Shown here: piece by piece, positions 26,071-33,490 of the stretch | Numbering within the stretch: position 1 is the stretch's first letter | Layout of the letters: the number at the start of each line of letters is the position of its first letter | Source of the DNA: Frisingicoccus sp902471845 | Lineage (GTDB): Bacteria; Bacillota; Clostridia; Lachnospirales; Lachnospiraceae | Assembly (NCBI RefSeq): GCF_047030795.1 | Contig: NZ_JBKYIC010000001.1 | DNA: 64,000 bases | Reading direction: 5' to 3' (one strand) | Notes under the pieces: model-generated | The model's input: only the letters and a program-made list of their open reading frames with translations | Databases searched by the model: none | What the model was told of the DNA's origin: nothing | Position numbers and translations under genes: made by a program

Positions 26071-27219
26071 TTACCATTGAATTTCTTTCCACTGCCGCTC
26101 CTTCTGACTTTTCATAATGGCTTCGCAAAGTAATGCTTCTCTGAATCCGTCAGAAAATACAGGAAAACTTCTTTCTTTCGAATAATCACCATCCAGAATA
26201 TACTGATAAACCTCTTTAAATAACTGTTTTGAAGTATCGGCAAATCCTTCATTATGGCCCCCGGGCAGTGTGATGATGCTTTGAGCACCCGGATATACTA
26301 ACGATGGATCACGAATAATAATCTCATTTCCCGTATCCCGACGTCCGATCATGAGCTGATTTGGATCTTCTGAATTCCATAAAACAGAACCTAAAGAGCC
26401 ATTGATTTCAAAAGTAACTCTGTTTTTATGACCACAGGCCATTTGATTTACTGTAAAAATACCTTTTTGTCCACCGTCAAAATGAAGTAATACGGAAGCA
26501 TAATCTTCTGTATCGATATCCACGACTTCATAATCATCATTTTTTAAAATCTTACCTGACCATGTCTCAATGCCTTTTTTAGGCTTTTTCCTCTTTGGAA
26601 GAAATGTCCCCATATCCGCATTGACATCCGTAATTTTTAAACCAGTAACATATTCTACTAAATCCATCCAATGGGTTCCGATATCCCCCACAGCTCTCGT
26701 TTCTCCACTCTGAGCAGATTCCAGACGCCAACTATAATCTGTATCCTTTACGAGCCAGTCCTGAAGATAAGAACCGGTAATTGAATATAGTTTTCCTATT
26801 TCCCCCTTCTCAATCATTTCTTTCGCATGGCGTATCAGTGGATAATAACGTATATTAAAGTGAATCGCATTGACCAGATTTTTCTGTTCAGCTATGGAAA
26901 TCAGATCTCTGGCTTCTTCCGAAGTCATTGTCAAAGGTTTTTCACACACCACATGCTTTCCTGCTTCCAGTGCTTTTTTTACCATTGAGTAATGTAATAA
27001 ATTCGGTGTACATATATGTATTACCTGAATTTGGGGATCTTCCAGCACATACTCGATGTCGTCATATACTTTATCAACACCTAATAGCAACGCTTTCCTT
27101 TGCGTTTTCTCCAAATCTCTTCCAACGAGCGCAACTACCCTTCCCAAATTCGTTCTGCGAATGGCTTCTACATGTTCTTCACCAATAAATCCGACACCAA
27201 CCACCGCAACATTTAACAT
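26071..27219 (-). CDS. Gfo/Idh/MocA-family oxidoreductase
   Basis: NAD(P)-dependent sugar or polyol dehydrogenase of 382 residues. The Rossmann motif is VVGVGFIGEEHVEAI at the N-terminus, and the family EKP motif is HVVCEKPLTMT (around residue 90). The C-terminal sheet domain contains DIGTHWMDLVEYVTG with the usual catalytic-region histidine. It is the first gene of the long minus-strand operon and starts about 55 bases after a well-formed promoter. It probably performs the first oxidation or the reduction/epimerisation of the imported sugar. The exact substrate cannot be inferred. Confidence 0.92.
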   Translation of the reverse strand: MLNVAVVGVGFIGEEHVEAIRRTNLGRVVALVGRDLEKTQRKALLLGVDKVYDDIEYVLEDPQIQVIHICTPNLLHYSMVKKALEAGKHVVCEKPLTMTSEEARDLISIAEQKNLVNAIHFNIRYYPLIRHAKEMIEKGEIGKLYSITGSYLQDWLVKDTDYSWRLESAQSGETRAVGDIGTHWMDLVEYVTGLKITDVNADMGTFLPKRKKPKKGIETWSGKILKNDDYEVVDIDTEDYASVLLHFDGGQKGIFTVNQMACGHKNRVTFEINGSLGSVLWNSEDPNQLMIGRRDTGNEIIIRDPSLVYPGAQSIITLPGGHNEGFADTSKQLFKEVYQYILDGDYSKERSFPVFSDGFREALLCEAIMKSQKERQWKEIQW

Positions 27220-27274
27220 TTTTCACCACCCCTTTTTGTTTTGTGTAAATATATTAACATTTTGTTTTGATTAA

Positions 27275-27303
27275 ATATTACATCTTCTACCTTTTATTGT
27301 CAA
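27275..27303 (-). promoter_or_regulatory. Sigma-A promoter of the Lsr-like operon
   Basis: Minus-strand TTGACA (27298-27303), 17-base spacer, TAATAT (27275-27280). It would drive the operon running from the Gfo/Idh gene to pfkB. Confidence 0.7.
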
Positions 27304-27392
27304 TTGGTTTTGTCATTTTCTACACTATCGCCATTTTTTGTCTTAGCATTTTGTGCATAATTTTATATTTTTTGTATTTACTTTTTCCATAA

Positions 27393-27409
27393 TTAATATA
27401 TTATATTAA
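27393..27409. promoter_or_regulatory. Candidate operator: perfect 17-base palindrome
   Basis: TTAATATA-T-TATATTAA lies midway between the divergent promoters of the Lsr-like operon and its regulator. The 350-base gap around it is extremely AT-rich and otherwise gene-free, so chance symmetry is possible. Confidence 0.4.
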
Positions 27410-27510
27410 TATATGGTGTAAATTTTTACATTTTTATATTAATTCTATCCATACCATTACATTTGCTACACTTTTTGTTGTCAAAAAATTTATAGCTATT
27501 TATTTTTAAT

Positions 27511-27539
27511 TTGACAAATTCTACATTTCACGCTATTTT
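27511..27539 (+). promoter_or_regulatory. Sigma-A promoter of the SorC-type regulator
   Basis: TTGACA (27511-27516), 17-base spacer, TATTTT (27534-27539), 33 bases before the start codon. Confidence 0.6.
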
Positions 27540-27572
27540 ATTGTTAGATGATTAAACTTTAGGGGATTTTAT

Positions 27573-28526
27573 ATGGAAATTAAGCAGGAAAAAGCTGAAC
27601 GACTTGTTCAGATAGCAAAGATGTACTATGAAGAAAATTTAACACAAAGTGAGATTGCAAAAGAAATCGGTGTATCCCGTGCCCTGATCTGTCGTCTTTT
27701 AAATGAGGCAAAAAAATATGGCATTGTTACAATACAGATTCATTCACCGGAAGAGGATTATTCTCTTCTGAAAAATCAGATTCGAAACCGCTTTAAGATT
27801 GATGACGTCTTTATCGTAAATGCCCCATTAGGACAAAAAATAACCGATGAACGCATCTCGGAAAGTTTTTCAGATGTTCTTTTGAATTTATTGCCGTCCT
27901 GCAGCAACATCGGATGTAGTTGGGGAAAGATCATTCATGAAGCTCTCGAAAGCCTTGCATCAAAAAAAATAGACTTTCAACTTTCTGCGAATGCCAGTGT
28001 CTTTCCGCTGGCCGGTAACATGATTACAACAGGGTATTCTATTGACGCGCAAAAAATTGTCCAGACATTTTCTCTGTGTTTCAATGCGACACCAAACTTT
28101 TTATATGCGCCAGCCTTTTTAGAAAGCCCGATGGAATTGGACCTGTATCACAAAACAGAGAATTATAAAAATATTGCTCAATGCTGGAAAAACATTGATC
28201 TGGCTATCATAAAAATTGACAACTATCCAACCAGCCCAGACCTGGGTACTGCGGCCAGATATAAAGTTTTATTGAAAGAAAAGCATGCCTGCGGCAGCTT
28301 TCTCGCATATTATTACAACCTTCAAGGTGAGATTATCCGTTCGGATTTCGATTACAGTATACAGATTCCTATTGAATATTTGGCATCCTGTAAAAAGGTC
28401 ATCGGTATCTGTTCATCAAATGTTATGCCAAAAAGTCTGCTTGGAGCAATGAATACCGGACTTTTTACCCATATTATTGCCTCTCAGGATTTGCTGGAAT
28501 CCGTTCTTGACCTGAAACGCATATAA
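27573..28526 (+). CDS. SorC/LsrR-type transcriptional regulator
   Basis: Sugar-responsive DNA-binding protein of 317 residues. The N-terminal helix-turn-helix reads ENLTQSEIAKEIGVSRALIC followed by RLLNEAKKYGIV, as in SorC/DeoR/LsrR proteins. The remainder is the SorC-type effector domain (a sugar-phosphate isomerase-like fold): FIVNAPLG, IGCSWGKIIHEALESL and the C-terminal VIGICSSNVMPKSLLGAMN. It is transcribed away from the Lsr-like operon across a 350-base AT-rich gap, the usual arrangement for a repressor relieved by a phosphorylated sugar. LsrR itself responds to phospho-AI-2; here the effector is unknown. Confidence 0.92.
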   Translation: MEIKQEKAERLVQIAKMYYEENLTQSEIAKEIGVSRALICRLLNEAKKYGIVTIQIHSPEEDYSLLKNQIRNRFKIDDVFIVNAPLGQKITDERISESFSDVLLNLLPSCSNIGCSWGKIIHEALESLASKKIDFQLSANASVFPLAGNMITTGYSIDAQKIVQTFSLCFNATPNFLYAPAFLESPMELDLYHKTENYKNIAQCWKNIDLAIIKIDNYPTSPDLGTAARYKVLLKEKHACGSFLAYYYNLQGEIIRSDFDYSIQIPIEYLASCKKVIGICSSNVMPKSLLGAMNTGLFTHIIASQDLLESVLDLKRI

Positions 28527-28564
28527 AAAATCCCCCGATACAATCTAATGTATCGGGGGATTTT
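28527..28564. terminator. Bidirectional terminator after the SorC-type gene
   Basis: Ten-base GC-rich stem TCCCCCGATA/TATCGGGGGA with T-runs on both sides. It also serves the AEC transporter gene on the other strand; a second stem TTTTACAGA/TCTGTAAAA follows at 28561-28582. Confidence 0.9.
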
Positions 28565-28610
28565 ACAGAACACTCTGTAAAATTCAAAAACCAGCTTAAA
28601 ATTTTTTATC

Positions 28611-29513
28611 TTACCCTGCGATCATCATACAAAGCGGAATGGTCACGATTGATAACAGGGTCGTCATACCGAAAAGTTCTGTCGCATAGTAATCATCCCG
28701 GCCATAGAGAATCGCCATGGTGATGGTCATGGCTCCCGACGGACAGGCTGCTGTCACCGCCGCGACAACCCGCATCTGTTCATCAATCGGAATGAAGCGA
28801 AGCAGCAGGGCGAAGATAGCTGATGAAACGATCAGTCGAAGGGCCACAACAAAAAACATCCGGCCTTTTTTCAATGTATCCTTAAAATTCAACTGAGCCA
28901 TAATGGCACCAGACAAAAGCATGGCCAGCGGTGTATTCATATCGGCAATAGAATTCATGGCAAATGCGATGTTTGTTGGAATCTTCAGCTGAAAGATAAA
29001 GCACAGGATTCCTTCGCAGACCGCAATCAGGCATGGATTAATCAGTTTCTTCGGCTGAAATCCACTGTTATCCAGCAAAAGAATACCGTGTGTCCAACAG
29101 AATATATGGAATGTAGCCACAAATACAGTCGCATAAATAACACCAATGCTGCCAAAAAGGGCATATCCCAACGGAACACCGATAAAACCACAGTTGGTAT
29201 AGGTCACAGCAAATTTTTCAACGGCCAGGTCATACCCTTCCTTTTTATGGAGTAAAAAATGAGCCAGTGTGATTGAAATCACATAACTGATGATTGCCAG
29301 CACAAACAATAGTCCCATATTTTTCAAAAGCGCCGTATCGTATTCCATCTGGAAAGACATAAAGATCAATATAGGATTTACAATCAAAGTACTCAGTCTT
29401 GAAAGTTTTTCTTTGGTATTATTATCAATGATGCCAACTTTATAACAGATGACTCCAACCACCATAATAATGAATATGGATACAATCTTGCCCAACACTG
29501 TGGATACAATCAT
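28611..29513 (-). CDS. AEC-family (auxin efflux carrier-like) transporter
   Basis: Integral membrane carrier of 300 residues with about ten hydrophobic helices in two five-helix halves. Typical segments are the N-terminal MVVGVICYKVGIIDN, then LSTLIVNPILIFMSF with its proline break, CGFIGVPLGYALFG in the middle and ACPSGAMTITMAILYG in the last third. Bacterial members (MleP, MdcF types) move dicarboxylates and other organic anions. The ATG at 29513 has GGAG ten bases upstream; a TTG at 29522 is too close to that site. It is 48 bases downstream of the alcohol dehydrogenase gene. The substrate is unknown. Confidence 0.9.
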   Translation of the reverse strand: MIVSTVLGKIVSIFIIMVVGVICYKVGIIDNNTKEKLSRLSTLIVNPILIFMSFQMEYDTALLKNMGLLFVLAIISYVISITLAHFLLHKKEGYDLAVEKFAVTYTNCGFIGVPLGYALFGSIGVIYATVFVATFHIFCWTHGILLLDNSGFQPKKLINPCLIAVCEGILCFIFQLKIPTNIAFAMNSIADMNTPLAMLLSGAIMAQLNFKDTLKKGRMFFVVALRLIVSSAIFALLLRFIPIDEQMRVVAAVTAACPSGAMTITMAILYGRDDYYATELFGMTTLLSIVTIPLCMMIAG

Positions 29514-29561
29514 CTCTGCCAATCTCCTTTTCTTTTGAATATGATTCTGACAATTATAGCA

Positions 29562-30740
29562 TTATCTTGCCATTTGGTAAATACGCATCATATCCTCTTT
29601 TTCCAGCTTTTTAAAGCCGCCGATATACCGCGTTTCCATAAAACTGCATTTATAAGCAAGTGTTTCGATCTGCTCATCGGTCAATTCAATTCCCATCTCA
29701 TGGACAGATGTCGGCATCTGTATATCCCGGAAAAAGCCTTCCACAGCCCGAATACCTTCCAGCGCTGTCTTCTCCGGATGATTAAAGTCCTGAGGAATAC
29801 CCATAACATTCACTGCAAACTGGGCAAAACGTTTTGGGTTTTCCATGTAGACATATCTGGCCCAACTTCCCCAAATAGCCGCCAGCCCGGCGCCATGAGC
29901 CACGTCAAACATACCGCTGAGCTCGTGTTCCAGCTGATGGCTTGCCCAGTCAGAGGACAGTCCGCAGCCAGTCAGATTATTATGTGATAAACTGCTCGCC
30001 CACATCAATGATGCCCGGGCATTATAATTTTCCGGTTCTTCCATGAGAATCCGGGCATTATGAATCACAGAAACCATCAGCCCCTCAGCAATTCGGTCTG
30101 TAATTTCGAAATCCGTCTCCGGATTAAAATACCGCTCCATTGTGTGCATTAAAATATCCACAGCACCGCACTGGGTCTGGTACATCGGCAGAGTATAAGT
30201 CAATTCCGGATTCATAATGGCAAACCGGCAACGGCTGATATCATTACTGTATCCCCGCTTGATCCAGCCGTCCTCATTTGTAATCACCGACGACCAGCTC
30301 ATTTCACTGCCGGCGGCAGCAATGGTCAGCACAGCGCCGATTGGTAGGCAGGCCTCTGCCTCCCGCTTTCTGTTATAGATATCCCATACATCCCCTTCGT
30401 TGGCAACGCCGTAGCCAATTCCCTTTGCTGAATCAATGACACTGCCTCCGCCAACAGCAAGAATAAAGTCCACGCCGGCCTCTTTGCACATGCGGATACC
30501 CTCATACACAAGAGATAATCTCGGATTCGGCACTACGCCGCCCAGAGAAATATACTCGATACCAGCTTCTTTTAAGGATGCTTCGATTCGCCCTAAAAGA
30601 CCGGACTTTTTCGCACTCTGTCCACCGTAATGAAGCAATACCTTCCGGCACCCCTGCTCCCTGACAAGCCGTCCAACTTCCTTTTCCGTATCTTTTCCAA
30701 AAATCACCCGCGTCGGTGTATAGTATTCAAAATTAATCAT
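29562..30740 (-). CDS. Iron-containing alcohol dehydrogenase (BdhA/YqhD-like)
   Basis: NAD(P)H-dependent, group III metal alcohol dehydrogenase, 392 residues. It opens INFEYYTPTRVIFGKDTEKE, has the nucleotide loop AVGGGSVIDSAKGI around residue 95, and carries metal-ligand histidines in the MHTMERYF segment, HQLEHELSG and DVAHGAGLAAIWGSW. This layout is that of butanol dehydrogenase and YqhD, which reduce aldehydes. It is followed by the AEC transporter gene with no terminator between, so the two may be cotranscribed. It is distinct in type from the FucO-like enzyme at 57.7 kb. Confidence 0.94.
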   Translation of the reverse strand: MINFEYYTPTRVIFGKDTEKEVGRLVREQGCRKVLLHYGGQSAKKSGLLGRIEASLKEAGIEYISLGGVVPNPRLSLVYEGIRMCKEAGVDFILAVGGGSVIDSAKGIGYGVANEGDVWDIYNRKREAEACLPIGAVLTIAAAGSEMSWSSVITNEDGWIKRGYSNDISRCRFAIMNPELTYTLPMYQTQCGAVDILMHTMERYFNPETDFEITDRIAEGLMVSVIHNARILMEEPENYNARASLMWASSLSHNNLTGCGLSSDWASHQLEHELSGMFDVAHGAGLAAIWGSWARYVYMENPKRFAQFAVNVMGIPQDFNHPEKTALEGIRAVEGFFRDIQMPTSVHEMGIELTDEQIETLAYKCSFMETRYIGGFKKLEKEDMMRIYQMAR

Positions 30741-30774
30741 TTTCTTACCCCTTCCCCAAATATCATTATGAAAA

Positions 30775-30806
30775 AGCCCAGATATCTCTTCCGATATCTG
30801 AGCCCT
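30775..30806 (-). terminator. Terminator of the SEC-C gene
   Basis: AGATATC/GATATCT core stem extended by GGGCT/AGCCC pairs (one wobble), six-base loop, T-run on the minus strand. Confidence 0.8.
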
Positions 30807-30829
30807 TTATTTACTGTCTGACCTGATGC

Positions 30830-31330
30830 TTATCTTCCGCAGCAGAATTTGTATTTTTTACCACTACCGCATGGACATGGTTCATTTCTTCCAATTTTTT
30901 TGCCTTTAACCACGATCATGGAACGTTTCTGAGCTTTATAAAGTTCTTTTCTCTTCTCTTCATCAAGAAGTTTATCCCACTGAGGCAGTTCATACAGCCA
31001 CTCAGCCTTTGCTGCCACCATATTATAATAAAGTTTTTCCAGATCAATATCAATTGTTACCTGGCTGTCTGCTTCAATCGTATCCACCGGGTTCGGCTCT
31101 TTTAAGCTCTCATTGATGCCATCCAGAAAACCACCGAAAAGAACAACATCCATTTCAAACTTATCAGCCAGTTCCTGAACTGTTCCTGAAATGACTTCTA
31201 CAGGCTCCTCCAATAATTTTTCATAAACACCTTTTTCCTGAAGATAATAGTCTGTCCAGAATTTCTGCTGAGCCTGTGCATTATTATTAAATACAGACAC
31301 CATATCTTCCCATTGCTGCATTAAACTCAT
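30830..31330 (-). CDS. SEC-C motif protein
   Basis: A 166-residue cytoplasmic protein. The last 20 residues are a SEC-C zinc-binding motif (GRNEPCPCGSGKKYKFCCGR), the same metal-binding tail found at the end of SecA. The rest is helical and acidic: a first region (QQWEDMVSVFNNNAQAQQKF), a middle segment resembling a small regulatory fold (DVVLFGGFLDGINES), and a basic KRKELYKAQKRS stretch before the zinc tail. The ATG at 31330 with AAGGTG eight bases upstream is preferred to a GTG at 31339. Stand-alone SEC-C proteins of this size are common in Firmicutes and lack an assigned role. Confidence 0.85.
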   Translation of the reverse strand: MSLMQQWEDMVSVFNNNAQAQQKFWTDYYLQEKGVYEKLLEEPVEVISGTVQELADKFEMDVVLFGGFLDGINESLKEPNPVDTIEADSQVTIDIDLEKLYYNMVAAKAEWLYELPQWDKLLDEEKRKELYKAQKRSMIVVKGKKIGRNEPCPCGSGKKYKFCCGR

Positions 31331-31432
31331 TGTATTCACCTTATCCTTTGATTTTTTTAAGTCTTATAACAATTTTCTATTATATAGAATCCACTGATTA
31401 ATGTCAAATATTGATTTTTTATCAAAAGAAAA

Positions 31433-31474
31433 GTCATTGAGACTTCTCCTTTTCCGGAAGATCATCCCAATGAC
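31433..31474 (-). terminator. Terminator of the kinase-flavoprotein-aldolase operon
   Basis: GTCATTG/CAATGAC outer stem with an imperfect inner GATCTTCC/GGAGAAGTC stem, followed on the minus strand by TTTTCTTTT. Confidence 0.78.
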
Positions 31475-31495
31475 CCACGCCTTTGATTCACTTTA

Positions 31496-32065
31496 TCAGC
31501 AGCCCATACACCGCAGCAAATGACACATCTGCCTTATTCCACGCTCCTGAGATGTGATGATTGCTTCAAGAATCGGCCGAAGTTCCGGACAGATATGGTA
31601 TCGAAGGGCATTTTTCGACATTTCTACAGCGCCCCGATGATGGGGAATCATTTCCCACATAAAATCACAATTCACCTGATTTGTGACCCGGGCGTTTCCC
31701 ATATCACAAAACATCCTCTGCATAATTTGATTTACCCGATTCTGGTAATGGCACAACTCCTGCTCGCTATTGCCGAACTTACCGCACTGACATTGAATCT
31801 GTTGCATATTTTCAATACTTTTCATCTGCTCCGAAATAATTCCGAGGGCAATCTCCTGAAGTGGAATACACGTTGTATACTTCAAAATATTCCCGGACAT
31901 TTCGATGGCCGCCCGGTGATGGGGAATCATCTGGACAATAAAATTATCTGATATGCTGCCCGTCAATTCGGCCTCCGTCATTCCCTGAATCATTTCTGAA
32001 AGAATACCCTCATATGTCTCCAAATACACCGTCGTCACACGACTTAATCTGCACTGTCTGTTCAT
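31496..32065 (-). CDS. Double DUF305 protein
   Basis: A 189-residue protein made of two DUF305 (ferritin-like four-helix) units. Each carries the hallmark di-histidine motif: NFIVQMIPHHRAAIEMSGNI in the first half and DFMWEMIPHHRGAVEMSKNA in the second. Several cysteines lie between and after them (QCQCGKF, LLRCMGC). DUF305 proteins are often linked to copper or other metal handling, though usually exported; no signal peptide is visible here. The ATG at 32065 lies 16 bases after the aldolase stop, making this the last gene of the operon. Its link to the enzymes upstream is unexplained. Confidence 0.88.
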   Translation of the reverse strand: MNRQCRLSRVTTVYLETYEGILSEMIQGMTEAELTGSISDNFIVQMIPHHRAAIEMSGNILKYTTCIPLQEIALGIISEQMKSIENMQQIQCQCGKFGNSEQELCHYQNRVNQIMQRMFCDMGNARVTNQVNCDFMWEMIPHHRGAVEMSKNALRYHICPELRPILEAIITSQERGIRQMCHLLRCMGC

Positions 32066-32081
32066 TGCCTGCTGCCTTTTT

Positions 32082-33113
32082 TTATCTATTATATGCACCA
32101 GATGAATACTTATACCGATAAACAAATCTCTGTATTCTTGCATCAATGCTATTCAACGGACGGGCAGCAGAGGCCTTCTCTCCATATAGAGCAGCCATGC
32201 AGCCTTTTTCCAGAATCGTTTTCACTGCCAGCGCGTCTTCTTTCGTATTGCCGGTACAAAGTGCCCCATATCCTTTAATGAAAACTGCATTTTTATGTCG
32301 AAGTTCTCTTACCATCGATTTCACATCTGAAATATCACAGCGACCAATATTTACCCCCGCGATCTGAGATAAATCGTCCAGCCAGGGTGAAAGCTTTTCA
32401 CCTTTTTTGCTAAAGAAGAGGGTTGCTACTTCTCCTGTATAAATGACATGGTTTGCGCCGCAGCCGCGTCGTATCCTGATATACAGCTCTTTCGTAAGTT
32501 CCGGCGGCCTCTTTCGGACCGAATCGCCCTCCCGAACCATACTATGATACTTTTTTTCGGCAGCAGATTCCAGTGCTTCCGCCTCCAGGAAGGCGGTTTC
32601 CAGGTCACTGCTCACAAGGAGCGCACCATGTCTGGGAAGGAGAAATCCCCTGCTTTTGGGATAATCCGATACGGTCTTTCTGACCGCTTTTCTGAGCTTT
32701 TTCGTTCCCGGCATCCCATAGGCCGTACAGGGCGCCATATCCCCTAACAGGGCCTTTTCTTTTTCCGATTCTATCAACAGCCCTTCCGGACATACACTAA
32801 TTACGGAAGCGGCCTTCTGATGTGTATGGATAACAGCTCCGACAGAAGGTCGAAGCTTATAAACATCTGCATGGATTCCCGCCTCACTGGAAGGTTTGAC
32901 ATGGCCTTCATAGGACACATCCCGGATATTTACCGTCACAACCTTATCCTCTGTCAGCGTATCATAGGAAAGTCCACTTGGCGTAATGACAAATTGTGTA
33001 TCCGAAATTCTCGCACTGATATTGCCCCAGGTTCTCGCAACCAACCCTTTTTTAACCAGCTCCTTTGCAGCCTGTATCACGGCTCTTTTCGCTTTTTCCT
33101 CGTCAGTTGCCAT
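32082..33113 (-). CDS. Class II aldolase/adducin protein with an extra partial domain
   Basis: Residues 1-215 form a class II aldolase of the fuculose-phosphate/ribulose-phosphate epimerase fold: ARTWGNISARI, the acidic SSEAGIHADVY with the catalytic Glu, the zinc histidines in AVIHTHQKAAS, and a third in LLPRHGALLV. Such enzymes cleave ketose-1-phosphates to DHAP and an aldehyde. The remaining 125 residues look like a second, shortened aldolase half (NAVFIKGYGALCTGNTKEDA) without the HxH pair. It starts at ATG 33113 inside the end of the DUF1667 gene. DHAP produced here could feed the GlpA-like enzyme encoded upstream; that is inference. Confidence 0.88.
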   Translation of the reverse strand: MATDEEKAKRAVIQAAKELVKKGLVARTWGNISARISDTQFVITPSGLSYDTLTEDKVVTVNIRDVSYEGHVKPSSEAGIHADVYKLRPSVGAVIHTHQKAASVISVCPEGLLIESEKEKALLGDMAPCTAYGMPGTKKLRKAVRKTVSDYPKSRGFLLPRHGALLVSSDLETAFLEAEALESAAEKKYHSMVREGDSVRKRPPELTKELYIRIRRGCGANHVIYTGEVATLFFSKKGEKLSPWLDDLSQIAGVNIGRCDISDVKSMVRELRHKNAVFIKGYGALCTGNTKEDALAVKTILEKGCMAALYGEKASAARPLNSIDARIQRFVYRYKYSSGAYNR

Positions 33114-33486
33114 CACTTTTTTCCTCCCCGTCGCTAAAATAGGAATAAGTCATGTCTGAGGTGCTGATCAAATCAGCTTCTGTTCCAAAAAGATGCTTAA
33201 TCAGAACTTCCCCTCTTCCCAGACGCTGCTTAACGCAAATTCCATTTAACATCTCCATGAGTTCTCCAATCTTTTCCTTTGGAATTTCCTGTGACGTCCG
33301 TACCGGAAGCACTGGAAAATCTTCAAAGGCCGTAGCCACCGTACTGCATACCGTCCTCTTTGGGCAATTCATCTCTTCTGTGGCAAACCGGATGCCTCTT
33401 TCGCATTTTGCATTATGTACATTTCCCTCATCATCTACCTGGAGACGACATCCATTCGGACATACGATACAAACAAATTCCTTCAT
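33103..33486 (-). CDS. DUF1667 protein
   Basis: A small cysteine-rich protein of 127 residues. It opens CIVCPNGCRL, followed by KCERGIRFATEE, with further cysteines in EEMNCPKRTVCSTV, a likely metal or iron-sulphur site, and continues with FPVLPVRTSQEIPKEKIGEL. DUF1667 genes typically follow the two flavoprotein genes of anaerobic glycerol-3-phosphate dehydrogenase clusters in clostridia, exactly as here, and may stand in for the electron-transfer subunit GlpC. It starts 4 bases after the second flavoprotein gene and overlaps the aldolase start by 11 bases, which implies coupled translation. Confidence 0.9.
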   Translation of the reverse strand: MKEFVCIVCPNGCRLQVDDEGNVHNAKCERGIRFATEEMNCPKRTVCSTVATAFEDFPVLPVRTSQEIPKEKIGELMEMLNGICVKQRLGRGEVLIKHLFGTEADLISTSDMTYSYFSDGEEKSDGN

Positions 33487-33490
33487 TCCT

